This document shows, piece after piece, positions 37,309-48,194 of a DNA stretch of 64,000 nucleotides; positions within the stretch are counted from its first letter, which is position 1, and every line of letters begins with the position of its first letter. The translations under genes and the position numbers were made by a program. Below the pieces are notes generated by a model that was not told the DNA's origin, did not search any database, and worked only from the letters and a program-made list of their open reading frames with translations. The stretch is from Balamuthia mandrillaris (lineage: Eukaryota > Discosea > Longamoebia > Balamuthiidae): contig JAVKOQ010000117.1 of NCBI GenBank assembly GCA_031835245.1, forward strand, positions 99,908 through 163,907, given 5' to 3'.

Positions 37309-40300
37309 ATGAACGGCGGAGGAGAGGTGCCCCCCTTGGCGCCGCCCGACGGAGAGGGAGAAGGAGGGGAGGAGGGCTCCCTGCGCACCTCCTCCAACAA
37401 AGTGGTGGACCTGGTGAGCCGCTTCCAACCGCAAAAGAATGCCGCCCAGGAGGCGGTGCCGACGGAGGGCTTCCAGAAGCTCCACTGCAACCTGATGAGC
37501 GAGCTGCTGCAGCGGGCCAACAGCTGGCGCTCCCTCCGCGCACAGTGGGAGCAGCGCGCCCAGCCGGAGCCCCCTCCCGAGATCACCCGCACGGGCCTCG
37601 TGTGGACGCGCCCGCAGCTGGAGGCCGCCTCCAAGGACGAGATCTGGCAGAGCATCGACTGCATGCAGAAGGAGGTGGAGGCGCTGCGCAGCCACGCCAA
37701 CCTGAGGGAGGTGGAGGCCCTCCAGCGCAAGAACCAACAGCTGGAGGTCAAGCTGAACCGCACGCGCTCCTACCTGCAGCAGCTCAACGACCAGCTGGAG
37801 AGGATGCAGAACAACGCGGTTGCCTTAGGGTTAGACGGAAAGTCGCCGGCTCAGCGAGGAAAGCGAGAGGAGGAGGATGCAGCGGACGAGGACGAGGACG
37901 AGCATGACTGGAGCGAGGCTATGGGGTGGAAGAACGGACTGGAGCATGCTATCGTCACGCTTAGAGACTATGAGCAAAAGGATAGAGAGCAAACCAAACG
38001 GATTCAAGAACTCGAAGAGGCTGGTATGTCTTCTCTCTCTCTCTCTCTCTCTCTCTCCCCCTCTCTCTCCCTCTCTCTTCTCTTCTCTTCTCCCTGTTCT
38101 TCATTCCTCTACCTTCTCTTTCTGGTTCCTGTTCGTCACTCTTTTTCTCTTCTATCTTTTTGTTCTCGTTTTTTTTTCTCCAATAGACTCAACTTTGTTG
38201 TAGTAGCACAAGCGCAACGAGCTCCAACTGTAGGAGGAAGGGACCCGATGGAACTGGACATGCTGGTAGCGCAACAGGAGGAACGTATAAAAGAACTAGA
38301 AGAGCAACTAGAGGATGCCAAAATGGCAGCCATCCCACAAATGCAGCAGGAACGATTTCAGAAAGAACAAGAAATGCGGCAGCAGATTGACGAAATAGAG
38401 GACCACTATCACGCCGAGTTAGCCGCACGCGATGAAGAGCTGGAGAAGAAGAACGAAGAGAATGAAAGATTGGAAACGGAGTTGCGTAGGATTCAGGATA
38501 AATTCGACCAAATGGAAGGACAGCTTGAGGCGCTGAGGGTGGAAAACGAACGTCTAGTCGTGGCAACAAAGGAAGCAGCTGAAAAAGGCAACAAACAGGA
38601 AGAGGCCAGCAACGCAAAAGCGGAGGTGGAGAAGCTTCAACAAGACAATGACGAGCTGCAAAAACGTTTGGCAGAGACTGAGAAACGGTTGACTGAAATG
38701 GAGAAAGAAATGGAGGCCGTGCGCCAAAGAGAGAAGGAGGCTCGCGCAAAGGCTGAACGAGATGAACAAGAGTTACGTTCGAGGTTAGAACAGTCAAACG
38801 AAGAGTTAAAAGCGGCCAAAGCGGCAGCTATAGACAGAGACAATGCAACAATAGAGGAAGAACAAAAGCTTAGAGATGAGTTGGAGCGATTGAACGGAGA
38901 GCTAGCGACAGCCCATCAAAAAGATCAAGCACAACTGGAAGCCCATCAAAAGGAAAAAGAGCAACTGTTGCAGCGCATAAAGGAGCTGGAAAGTAATAAT
39001 GACGAGAGAGAAAAAGCTGAGACGGAAGCGTTGCGGCACACTATTAGCGACCTCGAGACAAAGCTTCAAGGTTTACAGAACGAGAAGGAGGAGCAGCTGA
39101 ATCAACTACAGGATAGAGAACAGCAGTTGGAAGACAAACTGAGGCTCGAACTACAACAACTGGAGGCACGAGTGAAAGCTCTTGAGCAAGAGAGGGACGG
39201 GGCAAGAGATATGTTAGAGAAGGAACGAGTGAGTGCAGCACAACAAATGGAGCAACTTCAGACAGCCACCAAACAAGAGGTGCTGCGCATCGAACAAGAG
39301 GCAGGAGAGGAAATCGCGCGGCTCAAAGAAGCAGTTGTCGAGGGACAGAAAAAGTGTCACCAACTGGAAACAGAGCTCCAAACAGCACAACAACAGCAGG
39401 AGGAGGAACAAAGCCGTCGTATTGCAGAAGAGAACGACCGAAATCAACAACATAAGGCCAACGCTGCACAAGAAGAGAGTCAACGCATGCAACGCGAACA
39501 AGAGAGAGCAGAGGAGCTTGCACGAATAAAAGCTGAACTGGCCGAGGCACAGAAGAGGTGCCAAGAATTGGAAACAAAATTGCAAAACACGCTGGAAGAG
39601 TTGGAAGAGGAAAGGCGTCAGTCTGCGGAAGAGAACACCCGACACCAACAAGCAATCGACCGGCATCAAGACGAGCAACGAGGTCTTCTTGAGCAAGAGC
39701 AACAACGTTTGGAGGATGTGAAGCAGCAATTGCAGCAATTGCAAGCGGAAAAGAAGGAGGTGGAAGAGGAAGCAATACGACTTGCTGAGGAATTGCAAAA
39801 CGCAGAAGCCAACAAAGATGATGCCACCAGAGACCAACAACAATTGGAGGAGGTGAAGCGGCGGGTGCAAAAAATGGAAGCAGAGAAGAAGGAGCAGGAA
39901 CAAGAACGAACGCGGCTTATTGATGCATTGAAAAAAGCAGAAGTCGACAATGACAACATCACAAGAGAACAACAGCGATTGGAGGAGATGAAGCAGCAAT
40001 TGCAGCAAATACAAGTTGAGAAGAAGGAGTGGGAAGAGGAAGCAATACGACTTGCGGAGGCGTTGAAAAGCGCAGAAGCCGACAAAGACAATGCCACCAG
40101 AAACCAACAACAATTGGAGGAGGTGAAGCGGCGGGTGCAACAAATGGAAGCAGAGAAGAAAGAGCAGGAACAAGCACGAATGCAACTTGCCGAGGCGCTG
40201 AAAAAATCAGAGGCTGACAAAGAAAATGCCACCAGAGACAAACAACGATTGGAGGAAGTGAATCAACAATTACAACAAATGGAAGCAGAGAAGAAGGAAC

Positions 40301-41172
40301 AGGAACAAGAAAGAATTCGGCTTATTGATGCATTGAAAAAAGCAAAAGCCAACAAAGACAATGCCACTAGAGACCAACAACAATTGGAGGAGGTGAAGCG
40401 GCGGTTGCAACAAATGGAAACGGAGAAGGAAGAGCAGAAAGAAGAACAAACGCGACTCACTGAAGCACTGAAACATGCAGAGGCTGGCAAAGAAAATGCC
40501 ACGAGAGAGGTGGAACAGCTACTACAAGTCAAAGAAGCTTTACAAGGAGCGTTGAAGACAGCACAAGCCAAAGGATCAGAAGAACGGGCAAAGCAACAAA
40601 AGGAATTGGCGGCTGCTCGAGCAGAAGCCCAACGTTTGAAGGACGAGTTGAAGAATGCAGGAAGAGAGGCGGAGAGAAAAGGCAAAGAGAAGGACGAGGT
40701 AACAGCAGAGCAAATAACAGAAAGCAAACAAAAGATAGCCCAACTACAAAACCAGCTCAAGGCAAAAGAAGACCAAGTACTTCGTCTCACGCAAGAACTG
40801 TCCGCTCAAAAGAACAGACACCAGCAACTCTTAAAAGAGGAGAAGAAGAACAAACGACTGAGCAGTCCCCTCTTGCCCATCAACAGAGCTAAATGGCGGT
40901 CGATGGCCTCTTTTGCGACAAGCGATGAGATCTTAGCACAAAAGGAAAAGGACAAAGTGAAAGAAATGCAAGAGACATTAATGCACCAGCAAGAGATGGT
41001 GAAACAACTGTCTGCTCTCCAACACAATCACAACAAGGCTGGCTATCTCATCAGCAAGGCTCAACTTTTGGGCAACCTTTTGGTGTGGTGCTGCATCACC
41101 ATGTTTCTCTTTGGATGGCTTTATCTTCGCTATTACCGGCAAACTCTACTTGAGTGGCTTCCGCCGCATTGA
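37309..41172 (+). CDS. Golgin-like coiled-coil protein with C-terminal membrane anchor
   Basis: About 1227 residues after a likely 180-nt intron at 38024-38203 with a (CT)n tract. The N-terminus (MNGGGEVPPLAPPDGEGE) is disordered, then almost the whole protein is a Glu/Gln/Lys coiled coil. From 39706 to about 40515 six tandem units of exactly 135 bp (45 residues) repeat the pattern LEEVKRRVQQMEAEKKEQEQ...ALKKAEADK..ATRDQQ. The last 50 residues hold LLGNLLVWCCITMFLFGWLY, one membrane helix, then LRYYRQTLLEWLPPH. A long coiled coil with a C-terminal anchor is the plan of giantin and golgin-84, which tether vesicles at the Golgi. Kinectin or a nuclear-envelope protein is possible. I cannot assign orthology because coiled coils converge. 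Confidence 0.85.
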   Translation: MNGGGEVPPLAPPDGEGEGGEEGSLRTSSNKVVDLVSRFQPQKNAAQEAVPTEGFQKLHCNLMSELLQRANSWRSLRAQWEQRAQPEPPPEITRTGLVWTRPQLEAASKDEIWQSIDCMQKEVEALRSHANLREVEALQRKNQQLEVKLNRTRSYLQQLNDQLERMQNNAVALGLDGKSPAQRGKREEEDAADEDEDEHDWSEAMGWKNGLEHAIVTLRDYEQKDREQTKRIQELEEAGMSSLSLSLSLSPSLSLSLLFSSPCSSFLYLLFLVPVRHSFSLLSFCSRFFFSNRLNFVVVAQAQRAPTVGGRDPMELDMLVAQQEERIKELEEQLEDAKMAAIPQMQQERFQKEQEMRQQIDEIEDHYHAELAARDEELEKKNEENERLETELRRIQDKFDQMEGQLEALRVENERLVVATKEAAEKGNKQEEASNAKAEVEKLQQDNDELQKRLAETEKRLTEMEKEMEAVRQREKEARAKAERDEQELRSRLEQSNEELKAAKAAAIDRDNATIEEEQKLRDELERLNGELATAHQKDQAQLEAHQKEKEQLLQRIKELESNNDEREKAETEALRHTISDLETKLQGLQNEKEEQLNQLQDREQQLEDKLRLELQQLEARVKALEQERDGARDMLEKERVSAAQQMEQLQTATKQEVLRIEQEAGEEIARLKEAVVEGQKKCHQLETELQTAQQQQEEEQSRRIAEENDRNQQHKANAAQEESQRMQREQERAEELARIKAELAEAQKRCQELETKLQNTLEELEEERRQSAEENTRHQQAIDRHQDEQRGLLEQEQQRLEDVKQQLQQLQAEKKEVEEEAIRLAEELQNAEANKDDATRDQQQLEEVKRRVQKMEAEKKEQEQERTRLIDALKKAEVDNDNITREQQRLEEMKQQLQQIQVEKKEWEEEAIRLAEALKSAEADKDNATRNQQQLEEVKRRVQQMEAEKKEQEQARMQLAEALKKSEADKENATRDKQRLEEVNQQLQQMEAEKKEQEQERIRLIDALKKAKANKDNATRDQQQLEEVKRRLQQMETEKEEQKEEQTRLTEALKHAEAGKENATREVEQLLQVKEALQGALKTAQAKGSEERAKQQKELAAARAEAQRLKDELKNAGREAERKGKEKDEVTAEQITESKQKIAQLQNQLKAKEDQVLRLTQELSAQKNRHQQLLKEEKKNKRLSSPLLPINRAKWRSMASFATSDEILAQKEKDKVKEMQETLMHQQEMVKQLSALQHNHNKAGYLISKAQLLGNLLVWCCITMFLFGWLYLRYYRQTLLEWLPPH
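39706..40515 (+). repeat. Six tandem 135-bp coding repeats
   Basis: The unit begins with (C/A)(A/G)ATTGGAGGA(G/A) at 39841, 39976, 40111, 40246 and 40381, and with a variant at 39706. Spacing is exactly 135 bp each time, with no gaps. At the DNA level alternate units (39841, 40111, 40381) look most alike, suggesting duplication of a 270-bp pair. Confidence 0.9.
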
Positions 41173-41220
41173 CGGTAAGACCTTCCTCTTGTTCTTGTTA
41201 TTCTTGTTCTTCTTCTTCTT

Positions 41221-41255
41221 CTCGCGCGCGCGCGCGCGCTCTCTCTCTCTCTCTC
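41221..41255. repeat. (CG)n followed by (CT)n between convergent genes
   Basis: About 18 bp of alternating CG next to about 16 bp of CT, in the 120-bp gap between the golgin-like and NRK-like stop codons. Confidence 0.9.
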
Positions 41256-41293
41256 TTGCAAGAAAAAAGAATAAGCACTGGAAGAAGTTATAT

Positions 41294-42454
41294 TTACTCT
41301 CGAATGTTATTCCAATGCGTTACTAACTTGTCTTTCGCATAAGCAGCTGTTGTAAACATAGGAGAATTTCCTTTGGAACCATTGTTGTACCGTTTGTATT
41401 TAGCCATTTTTAAGCGAGGCAATAGAAAGGACACAGCTGCAATAAAGTTGGCCTCTGGTGAATCTTCTCCATCCAACACAAATAACTTCTTTAGTTCGTT
41501 TTCGTCTCCATGTTTGTGCTGTCTATCTTCTCCACCCTCTTCTACTTTCCTTTCACTCAACCAAGGCTGCAATATCTCTGGAGAGCTGTACTCACAAAAC
41601 GAAGGCCATATGCAACTTTCAAAGTATTTCTCCATTCTCTCTTGTCTCCGTTTCTTCTCCTCTTCTGTTCTCTGGTTTCCCACTTCACCATCATCTGCCA
41701 CTCGTCTTTGGCGACAAACAGACTTGGATAAGGTCAGAAGCATGCCCGCTTCAAACCGTTGACTTGTCTCCGTGTGAGCCAACGCCAAGAAGCTATCTAC
41801 TATCAGCACAGCTCTCAACCCTACTTCTTCTTCATCTGCTTGTTCAAACTGTTGGAGAAGAGCGGAGCGAGCGTGATCGATGGCAATGTTCATGGAACGA
41901 AAGTCAACGGCCTCTACGCGCTCCCAATTGCTCTCCCCTGCATCGTCGGACCATGGGATGACGTCCTTCCAGTACTTATCCCCTGTCACCACCATCACTT
42001 TTGCTATCGTCTTTTCTTCCTCTCCCGCGTTCTCTCCCTCCTCACATTTTGTGTTGTAGTTGTTATGCCATTCCTGGTAGAACGTTTTCGCTCGGTTCAG
42101 GATGATATCTTCTTCTCCTTCTTCTTCTCGGACGCCTCGTTGATGGCCCTGAAGGTACTCTGTCCACCAAGCGGCCAAAGCAGCGGCCAGCGTGGATTTG
42201 CCGGACCTAGTGCATCCACCTATCCCTATCATCATCACTCTATCCTCCTCCTTTGAAGAACTCTTCTCCTTTGATGCATCGCCATCGTCGTTACAGCCGT
42301 CCTCCTCATCGTCGATGTCCACAAGCGGATGACCGGCGCGTTCCGCTTTGCGGTAGAGAGTGATGGCAGCGGCCATGTCGCCCGCTAGCTCCCGTTCCTT
42401 GGCACGTGCGTAGTACAGCCTTCCCTCGGCAGTAACCTTAGACGTTGAAGACAT
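41294..42454 (-). CDS. NRK/uridine-kinase-like P-loop kinase with TPR-like N-terminus
   Basis: A 386-residue intronless gene. Residues 8-45 (LYYARAKERELAGDMAAAIT, LYRKAERAGHP) form a TPR/MIT-like helical hairpin. After an acidic linker comes IGIGGCTRSGKSTLA, a Walker A loop in the form used by nicotinamide-riboside kinases (GISGVTNSGKTTLA type). VVTGDKYWKD matches the substrate-side Asp segment (SQDDFF in NRK). NWERVEAVDF, AVLIVDSFLAL (Walker B-like) and YFESCIWPSFCEY (HVWPMYLKY in NRK) keep the family order, and LFVLDG matches the end. So an NRK-like small-molecule kinase is likely, but the substrate (nicotinamide riboside, uridine or other) cannot be fixed. The ATG at 42454 is 213 bp from the divergent tocopherol-cyclase-like start. 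Confidence 0.8.
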   Translation of the reverse strand: MSSTSKVTAEGRLYYARAKERELAGDMAAAITLYRKAERAGHPLVDIDDEEDGCNDDGDASKEKSSSKEEDRVMMIGIGGCTRSGKSTLAAALAAWWTEYLQGHQRGVREEEGEEDIILNRAKTFYQEWHNNYNTKCEEGENAGEEEKTIAKVMVVTGDKYWKDVIPWSDDAGESNWERVEAVDFRSMNIAIDHARSALLQQFEQADEEEVGLRAVLIVDSFLALAHTETSQRFEAGMLLTLSKSVCRQRRVADDGEVGNQRTEEEKKRRQERMEKYFESCIWPSFCEYSSPEILQPWLSERKVEEGGEDRQHKHGDENELKKLFVLDGEDSPEANFIAAVSFLLPRLKMAKYKRYNNGSKGNSPMFTTAAYAKDKLVTHWNNIRE

Positions 42455-42667
42455 GCTTCTTCTTCTTCTTCTTCTTCTTTCGTTTTTATTTGTTCCAATG
42501 AATTTTTCTTTTTTTTAATTTATATTAACTTTCCATTTTCGGTGAAAGCTGACGTGGGTTTGGATTTCAGCCAAATAAATTCGCTGACGTCAATTGCTGC
42601 TCGAGTTGAGTACTATTTGTGCACTATCTAGCGTTACAAATAAGAAAAAAAAGAAAGAAAAACAGAG
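42455..42667. promoter_or_regulatory. Divergent promoter, NRK-like (-) / cyclase-like (+)
   Basis: A 213-bp spacer between divergent ATGs. It contains AT-rich sequence and two GCTGACGT-type words at about 42548 and 42582, which contain the ACGT core of CRE-like sites. Confidence 0.45.
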
Positions 42668-44389
42668 ATGAGGAGAAGGACGGAGGTGAAGTGCGGAGCT
42701 TGCGGCTCTCTTTCGGGAGTCCTCGCGGCCATCCTTCTCGTTAGCTCCTGCTTCGTGGTGGTAGCAGCAACGGACAGCAACGACAAAGTTGACAGTACAA
42801 CCACTATAGACCCCAGCCAAAGTAACGGTGGAGCCAACGGCTTCGTCTCTGCCGTTCATAAAGTTCGTTTCGTGCATGACAACAACGAGGAGGAGGAATG
42901 GACGGCGGAGGCAACGGCAGCAAAGCGTAACAACTATGATCCTCATGCCCCTCCTTCCGTTGGTCCTTGGTTTGAAGGTTCTCTCTCTTTCGTTTCATGT
43001 GGGCTTCTTCCTTATAATAACCTCGACAAAACCAAAACCAAAGGATGGTACACGAGAGTGGTGGATAGAGAAGGAAAGTACTCGTTTGGCATAATGGCGG
43101 GCTCCTTCTGCGGTAGCGGTGTCTCCTGCAACTACGACGCCAACCTGCCTGGCTACATGGCTCTCATTCAACAAGTCATTCCTTCCAACTCCTCTTCTTC
43201 TCCCTCAAAAGCAGCAACGGAAGACCAAGCTGTTCTTTTTGCCTTTAAGCAAAGGTTGTTGGAGGGAAAAGCATTTGCCTCTTATAACACCAATGCGACA
43301 GCCATGGAGGTGTGGGAGCTGTTTCCAAATGCCACTTCGATCACCATCAAGAAAGGAGAGCCGGTGGACGTGAATCCCGACTTTAGCTCCCCTCCTGACT
43401 TTGAGTGGAAGATATTGGGTGGAGAGGGCGAGGATGGCGCTGGCTGCTTCTTCAGGAACGATGCTGTCTATTATGTCTCCAAATCTCAAGGTTTTGCATT
43501 CTGTCTTCTTGTTCTTGCTCTTCTTCTTGCTGTTCTTGTCCTCCTTGTCCTTCTTCGTCCTGTTCTTATTCTTCTCGCTCTTAAAAACAAAAAAGGAGTA
43601 AAGTTTTCAGCCAAGTTCAAAAACCCGCTCTACTGGGAGAAGAACAAACCAGGAGAAGGACCAGAGGGCAACGCCATCTACCTCCCTCTCCAGCAGCACT
43701 GGTTCGTGTATAGCCTTGGCTCCGATGCCGTCTGGCAGTTCCTCCAGCAGAACTCTAGTGTTTCGTTGAGCGGCTCTGGCTGGGCTCACCAAGAGAAGAA
43801 CTGGGGTGTCTCCTTCCCCAAAGCTTGGATATGGTCTGAGGTATTGTTCTTCCTCCTTCTTCCTTCCGCTTACAGTAACTAAAACAATCAACAAAACATA
43901 TCGCAAACAGGGAATGGCGGAGAACAACACACGCCACTTTGCGGTGACGGGAGGTAACGTGCCTGTTATAGGACCAATTGCAGTGACGGCGTGGTTGGTG
44001 GGCTATCGCAGCCCACGCATCAACTGGTCGTTTCGCCCTCAGAACGTGCTTACCAGCTTCACCCCAGGTATCGACGCTTGCTCCGGTTCCTTCAACATGA
44101 CTGTGCAAACCCCTGTTACCAAGCGACTAGGTGCGTTTGTCCTTTTTCTTTTTTCTTTTCGTTTCTCCTTTATCTTCCCTCTTTCTCGTTCTTCTTTCCT
44201 TGTTCCTTCTTTCCATTTCGTTGCTTCGTCACTACTAACCGTTTGTTGGTGTTTGCAGTGTTTACGATGAAGGCTCCTGTGAAGACATACACCCCGTTGT
44301 CAGTGCCATCATTGCAAGGATGGGTTCCTGACGGCTGTGTTGAAACTTACGTTGCTGAGGTACAATCCATTCATTTCTTTCTTTCTCTA

Positions 44390-44428
<39 letters not shown>

Positions 44429-44592
44429 TCTCTCTCTCTCTCCCTCTCTCTCTCTCTCTCCCCCTCTCTCTCTCTCTCACCTGTTATCAAAAGACTGTTG
44501 TAGAAGCTTATGAGAATGGGTACTTGGTGGATTGGACTGTGTTTCGTAACTCTGCTCTCGAGTTTGGTGGAGAGTACATGTGCAAGCCATAA
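42668..44592 (+). CDS. Tocopherol-cyclase-like protein with N-terminal signal/anchor
   Basis: Membrane-anchored or secreted protein. Residues about 15-35 (SGVLAAILLVSSCFVVVAA) form a signal peptide or anchor. The body follows plant tocopherol cyclase (VTE1): GPWFEG spliced to WYTRVVDREGKYSFGIMAGS (FFEGWYFKV in VTE1), WELFPNATSI, and QQHWFVYSLGSD. EKNWGVSFPKAWIW (about 43796-43837) matches VTE1 EKNWGGGFPRKWFW nearly residue for residue. GGNVPVIGP, NWSFRP, GCVETYVAE and ALEFGGEYM follow. About seven exons; the last intron has a (CT)n tract of about 85 bp, and the last exon from about 44493 restores the alignment. VTE1 closes the chromanol ring of vitamin E in plastids. This protein lacks a plastid signal, so the same reaction is not assured; a lipocalin-like lipid-binding role is possible. 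Confidence 0.75.
44394..44478 (+). repeat. (CT)n microsatellite, last intron of cyclase-like gene
   Basis: About 85 bp of CT dinucleotides with a few CCCT interruptions, just before the 3' splice site at about 44492. Confidence 0.95.
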
Positions 44593-44644
44593 AAACAAAA
44601 TTAGGTCTGTTTCTTTATTGTTTGGAGTTTGGCTTTTGTTCCAA

Positions 44645-46474
44645 TTAGTAATAAATGGAACGAACTCGATGGATAGGGAGATGCTTCATGAGCGATGCAT
44701 TCTCTTTGGCACTGTCCCAAAGATAAAAGTCGATGACTATCGCGTTCAGCGGATGCGACTTCCATTCTTCTTTTGTATCTTGTCCTTCTTCCTCTTTCTC
44801 CAGCCGTGCCATTTCTCTTCGAATAAGCTATATCATTCGATTAGTTTCAGTCCAATCAGTGTGAAACAAAAAAAAGAACCAAACCTCAACTGCCCAAATG
44901 GAACAGCCTCTTATTTCCACCTCGAGCTCATCGCCTGAATGGAAGAGATGGCCTTCCGTTAGCTGTTCCAATAATTCGTTGCTATATTTCAGCGCCCCGA
45001 AGTACAGTAGACCCTGTTACAATAAACGTTTTTTGTAAGTCTGCAATGCTCAAACAGGATGCAAAAATGTCATCATCTGTCTTTACCTGAGGTACTCTAT
45101 GTGTGCATTAAGCTGAAGTTAGATAAGAAAGAGAGGAGAAGAGAAAGAATTGAAATGAATTATCGTTACCTATAGTCAGCGAACATGGTAATGTGCTCAA
45201 TGTCTGAAAAGCTACCAAAGCTAGCACCAGCAAAGCAAGCCCACAGATCCGCTATCAATATCTGTGCTCGTTTGTAAAACTTAACTAAGGCATCATACAA
45301 TGTAAGTTCTTGAACAAAACAGATGAGAGAGAGGGAGAACAAGAGAGAAGAGAACGAGACCTGTCCTATCGTGATACTGAGCTTCGTCTCTATATGAACT
45401 AAAGTTCTTAACAATAAGGTCTAATAGAAGAAGAGCGTTGCCACCAGCCTCTGCTATGCAATTGACAAAAGAGCCCTGAAAGCGGCGCAGGAGGACACTT
45501 CCAGCCTCGTTCAAGACGCCCACTCTCTCCTCCAGCATTGGCAGCTCTTCCTCCGTCTCTGACCGGAAGATATGTCGCAGCTTCTCCTTTGAGACATCTC
45601 GCATGTACTCGGCACTTGTGAATGGGATGCCCTCCTGTGTTATGTTTGAGAACTCTGATATAAGCAAACAAGAAAGAAAGCAGAGGAACGAAGAAGAGAA
45701 AAGCAGAGAGAAGAGAACGAGAGAAGAGACAAGAGGCAAGAGAACGAGAAGAGACGACGAGAAAACGAGAGAGGATAACGAGAAAAGCAGAACAAGAAGA
45801 GAGCAGAGAGAAGCAAAGAAGCAGAGAACGAGTTAACAAGAGAAGCAGAGAACGAGCGAAGAAGAGGAGCAAGGTGTAATGACCTCAAGAGCTCGGTTTA
45901 CAGCAGCACAAAGGGACCAGTATCCGGTGTAGGTGTTGCCACGGTAGGCCACAGCGAACGGCCGTTCTTCGGACTCGCTCCAAAAGCTAAAGTTGAGGGT
46001 GTCCACCAGGAATATCCTTTTTTTTGTTATGATGAAAAAAAAATTGTTGTGAGCCAAAAGGGTTACAAAAAAGGTGGTGCTCCGGGGTGCTGTACCAGTC
46101 CACAGTCGCTTTGGTCTTGTCTTTCGGGTTAAGAGCGTGCTGCGACCATGTTTGCAAAGAAAAACGTCCCTTCTTGCGGACCTCGTGCAACTTTTGTTGT
46201 TGTTGTGGTTGTGGTTGTGGTTGTGGTTGTTGTGGGGGTCACTTGTGAGGAAGCGAATAGAAAAAAATAAAGCTGAAGATGTACATATATATACCTTGCG
46301 AGCAGCAGAGACGACGCCTTCAGCGGGTACGCTCACATGTTCCGCCCTTCCTGCAATAAACTCTGCAGACTCCAACACCACCGACGCTGTTTCTGTGGCC
46401 TTCGTCTGGGGCGCCGCTGTCCCTTCCTCCTCCTCCTCCTCCTCCTCTTGTTGTTGTCGTTGCATGTTCTTCAT
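44645..46474 (-). CDS. QNG1: QNG1 queuosine 5'-phosphate N-glycosylase (queuosine salvage)
   Basis: Enzyme releasing the base queuine from queuosine 5'-monophosphate so it can be reinserted into tRNA (family formerly DUF2419). Eight exons fit in phase: 46474-46295, 46190-46096, 46016-45884, 45634-45361, 45284-45170, 45096-45087, 45013-44885 and 44827-44645, giving 372 residues (human 341). Landmarks: [59 protein letters not shown] (with the conserved catalytic Asp), [29 protein letters not shown], and the ending HRVRSIYY. Exon 6 is only ten bases and supplies part of RVPQ. The stop is 53 bp from the convergent cyclase-like stop. Queuine users generally take the base from food bacteria, which fits a bacterivore. 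Confidence 0.95.
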
Positions 46475-46494
46475 AGTGGAAATTCTCTTCGGGT

Positions 46495-46718
46495 CGACAC
46501 AAACATTTACATGACGACATGGATAAAATCGGGTCGACCTGTAGATAATTCCCTAGGGACGACATGATGATTCCGTACCCGTAAAGAAAGCAAAGAAGAA
46601 AGAAAGGGACAACGATGGGTTTCTTGAAGGGAGGAAGGGGAGGTGGCTTGTGGCGGTCCTTGAAAGGGTTTTCTTTGTTTCCATGTAAGTAGTTTTGAAA
46701 ACAACCTGCGACACCCAT
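46495..46718 (-). CDS. Small single-pass membrane ORF, tentative
   Basis: From the ATG at 46718 (alternative 46733) the frame reads [19 protein letters not shown], then [20 protein letters not shown], a hydrophobic helix [16 protein letters not shown] and LGNYLQ. This basic-Pro-helix layout resembles small mitochondrial inner-membrane subunits. The frame has no stop before it runs into QNG1 exon 1 in another frame, so the true end is unknown. A donor-like GTAAAT at about 46508 suggests a spliced C-terminus. The start is 42 bp from the divergent CIA30 ATG. No family is recognised. Confidence 0.4.
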
Positions 46719-46760
46719 TTTTTTTTGGTACATTAAAACTTTTTATTCTGGTTGGGTTAA
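46719..46760. promoter_or_regulatory. Very short divergent spacer before CIA30
   Basis: Only 42 bp separate the CIA30 ATG from the start of the small membrane ORF if that ORF is real; any shared promoter must lie in transcribed sequence. TTTTATTCT lies just upstream of the CIA30 ATG. Confidence 0.3.
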
Positions 46761-48077
<1,317 letters not shown>

Positions 48078-48194
48078 TTTGTTTCATTGTTTAAAAGAAA
48101 AGAAAAGAAAAAAAGAAGAAAAAAATCAGAAAAAAATCAGAAAAATAAAAATTATCGACAATAAGAAAAAGAAAGAAAAGAAAAGAAAAGAAAA

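Noticed and set aside
39214-40241. Minus-strand Leu/Ser/Cys-rich ORFs that look like membrane proteins
   Set aside because: Antisense of the repetitive golgin-like coiled coil; the apparent repeats are mirror images of the 135-bp units.
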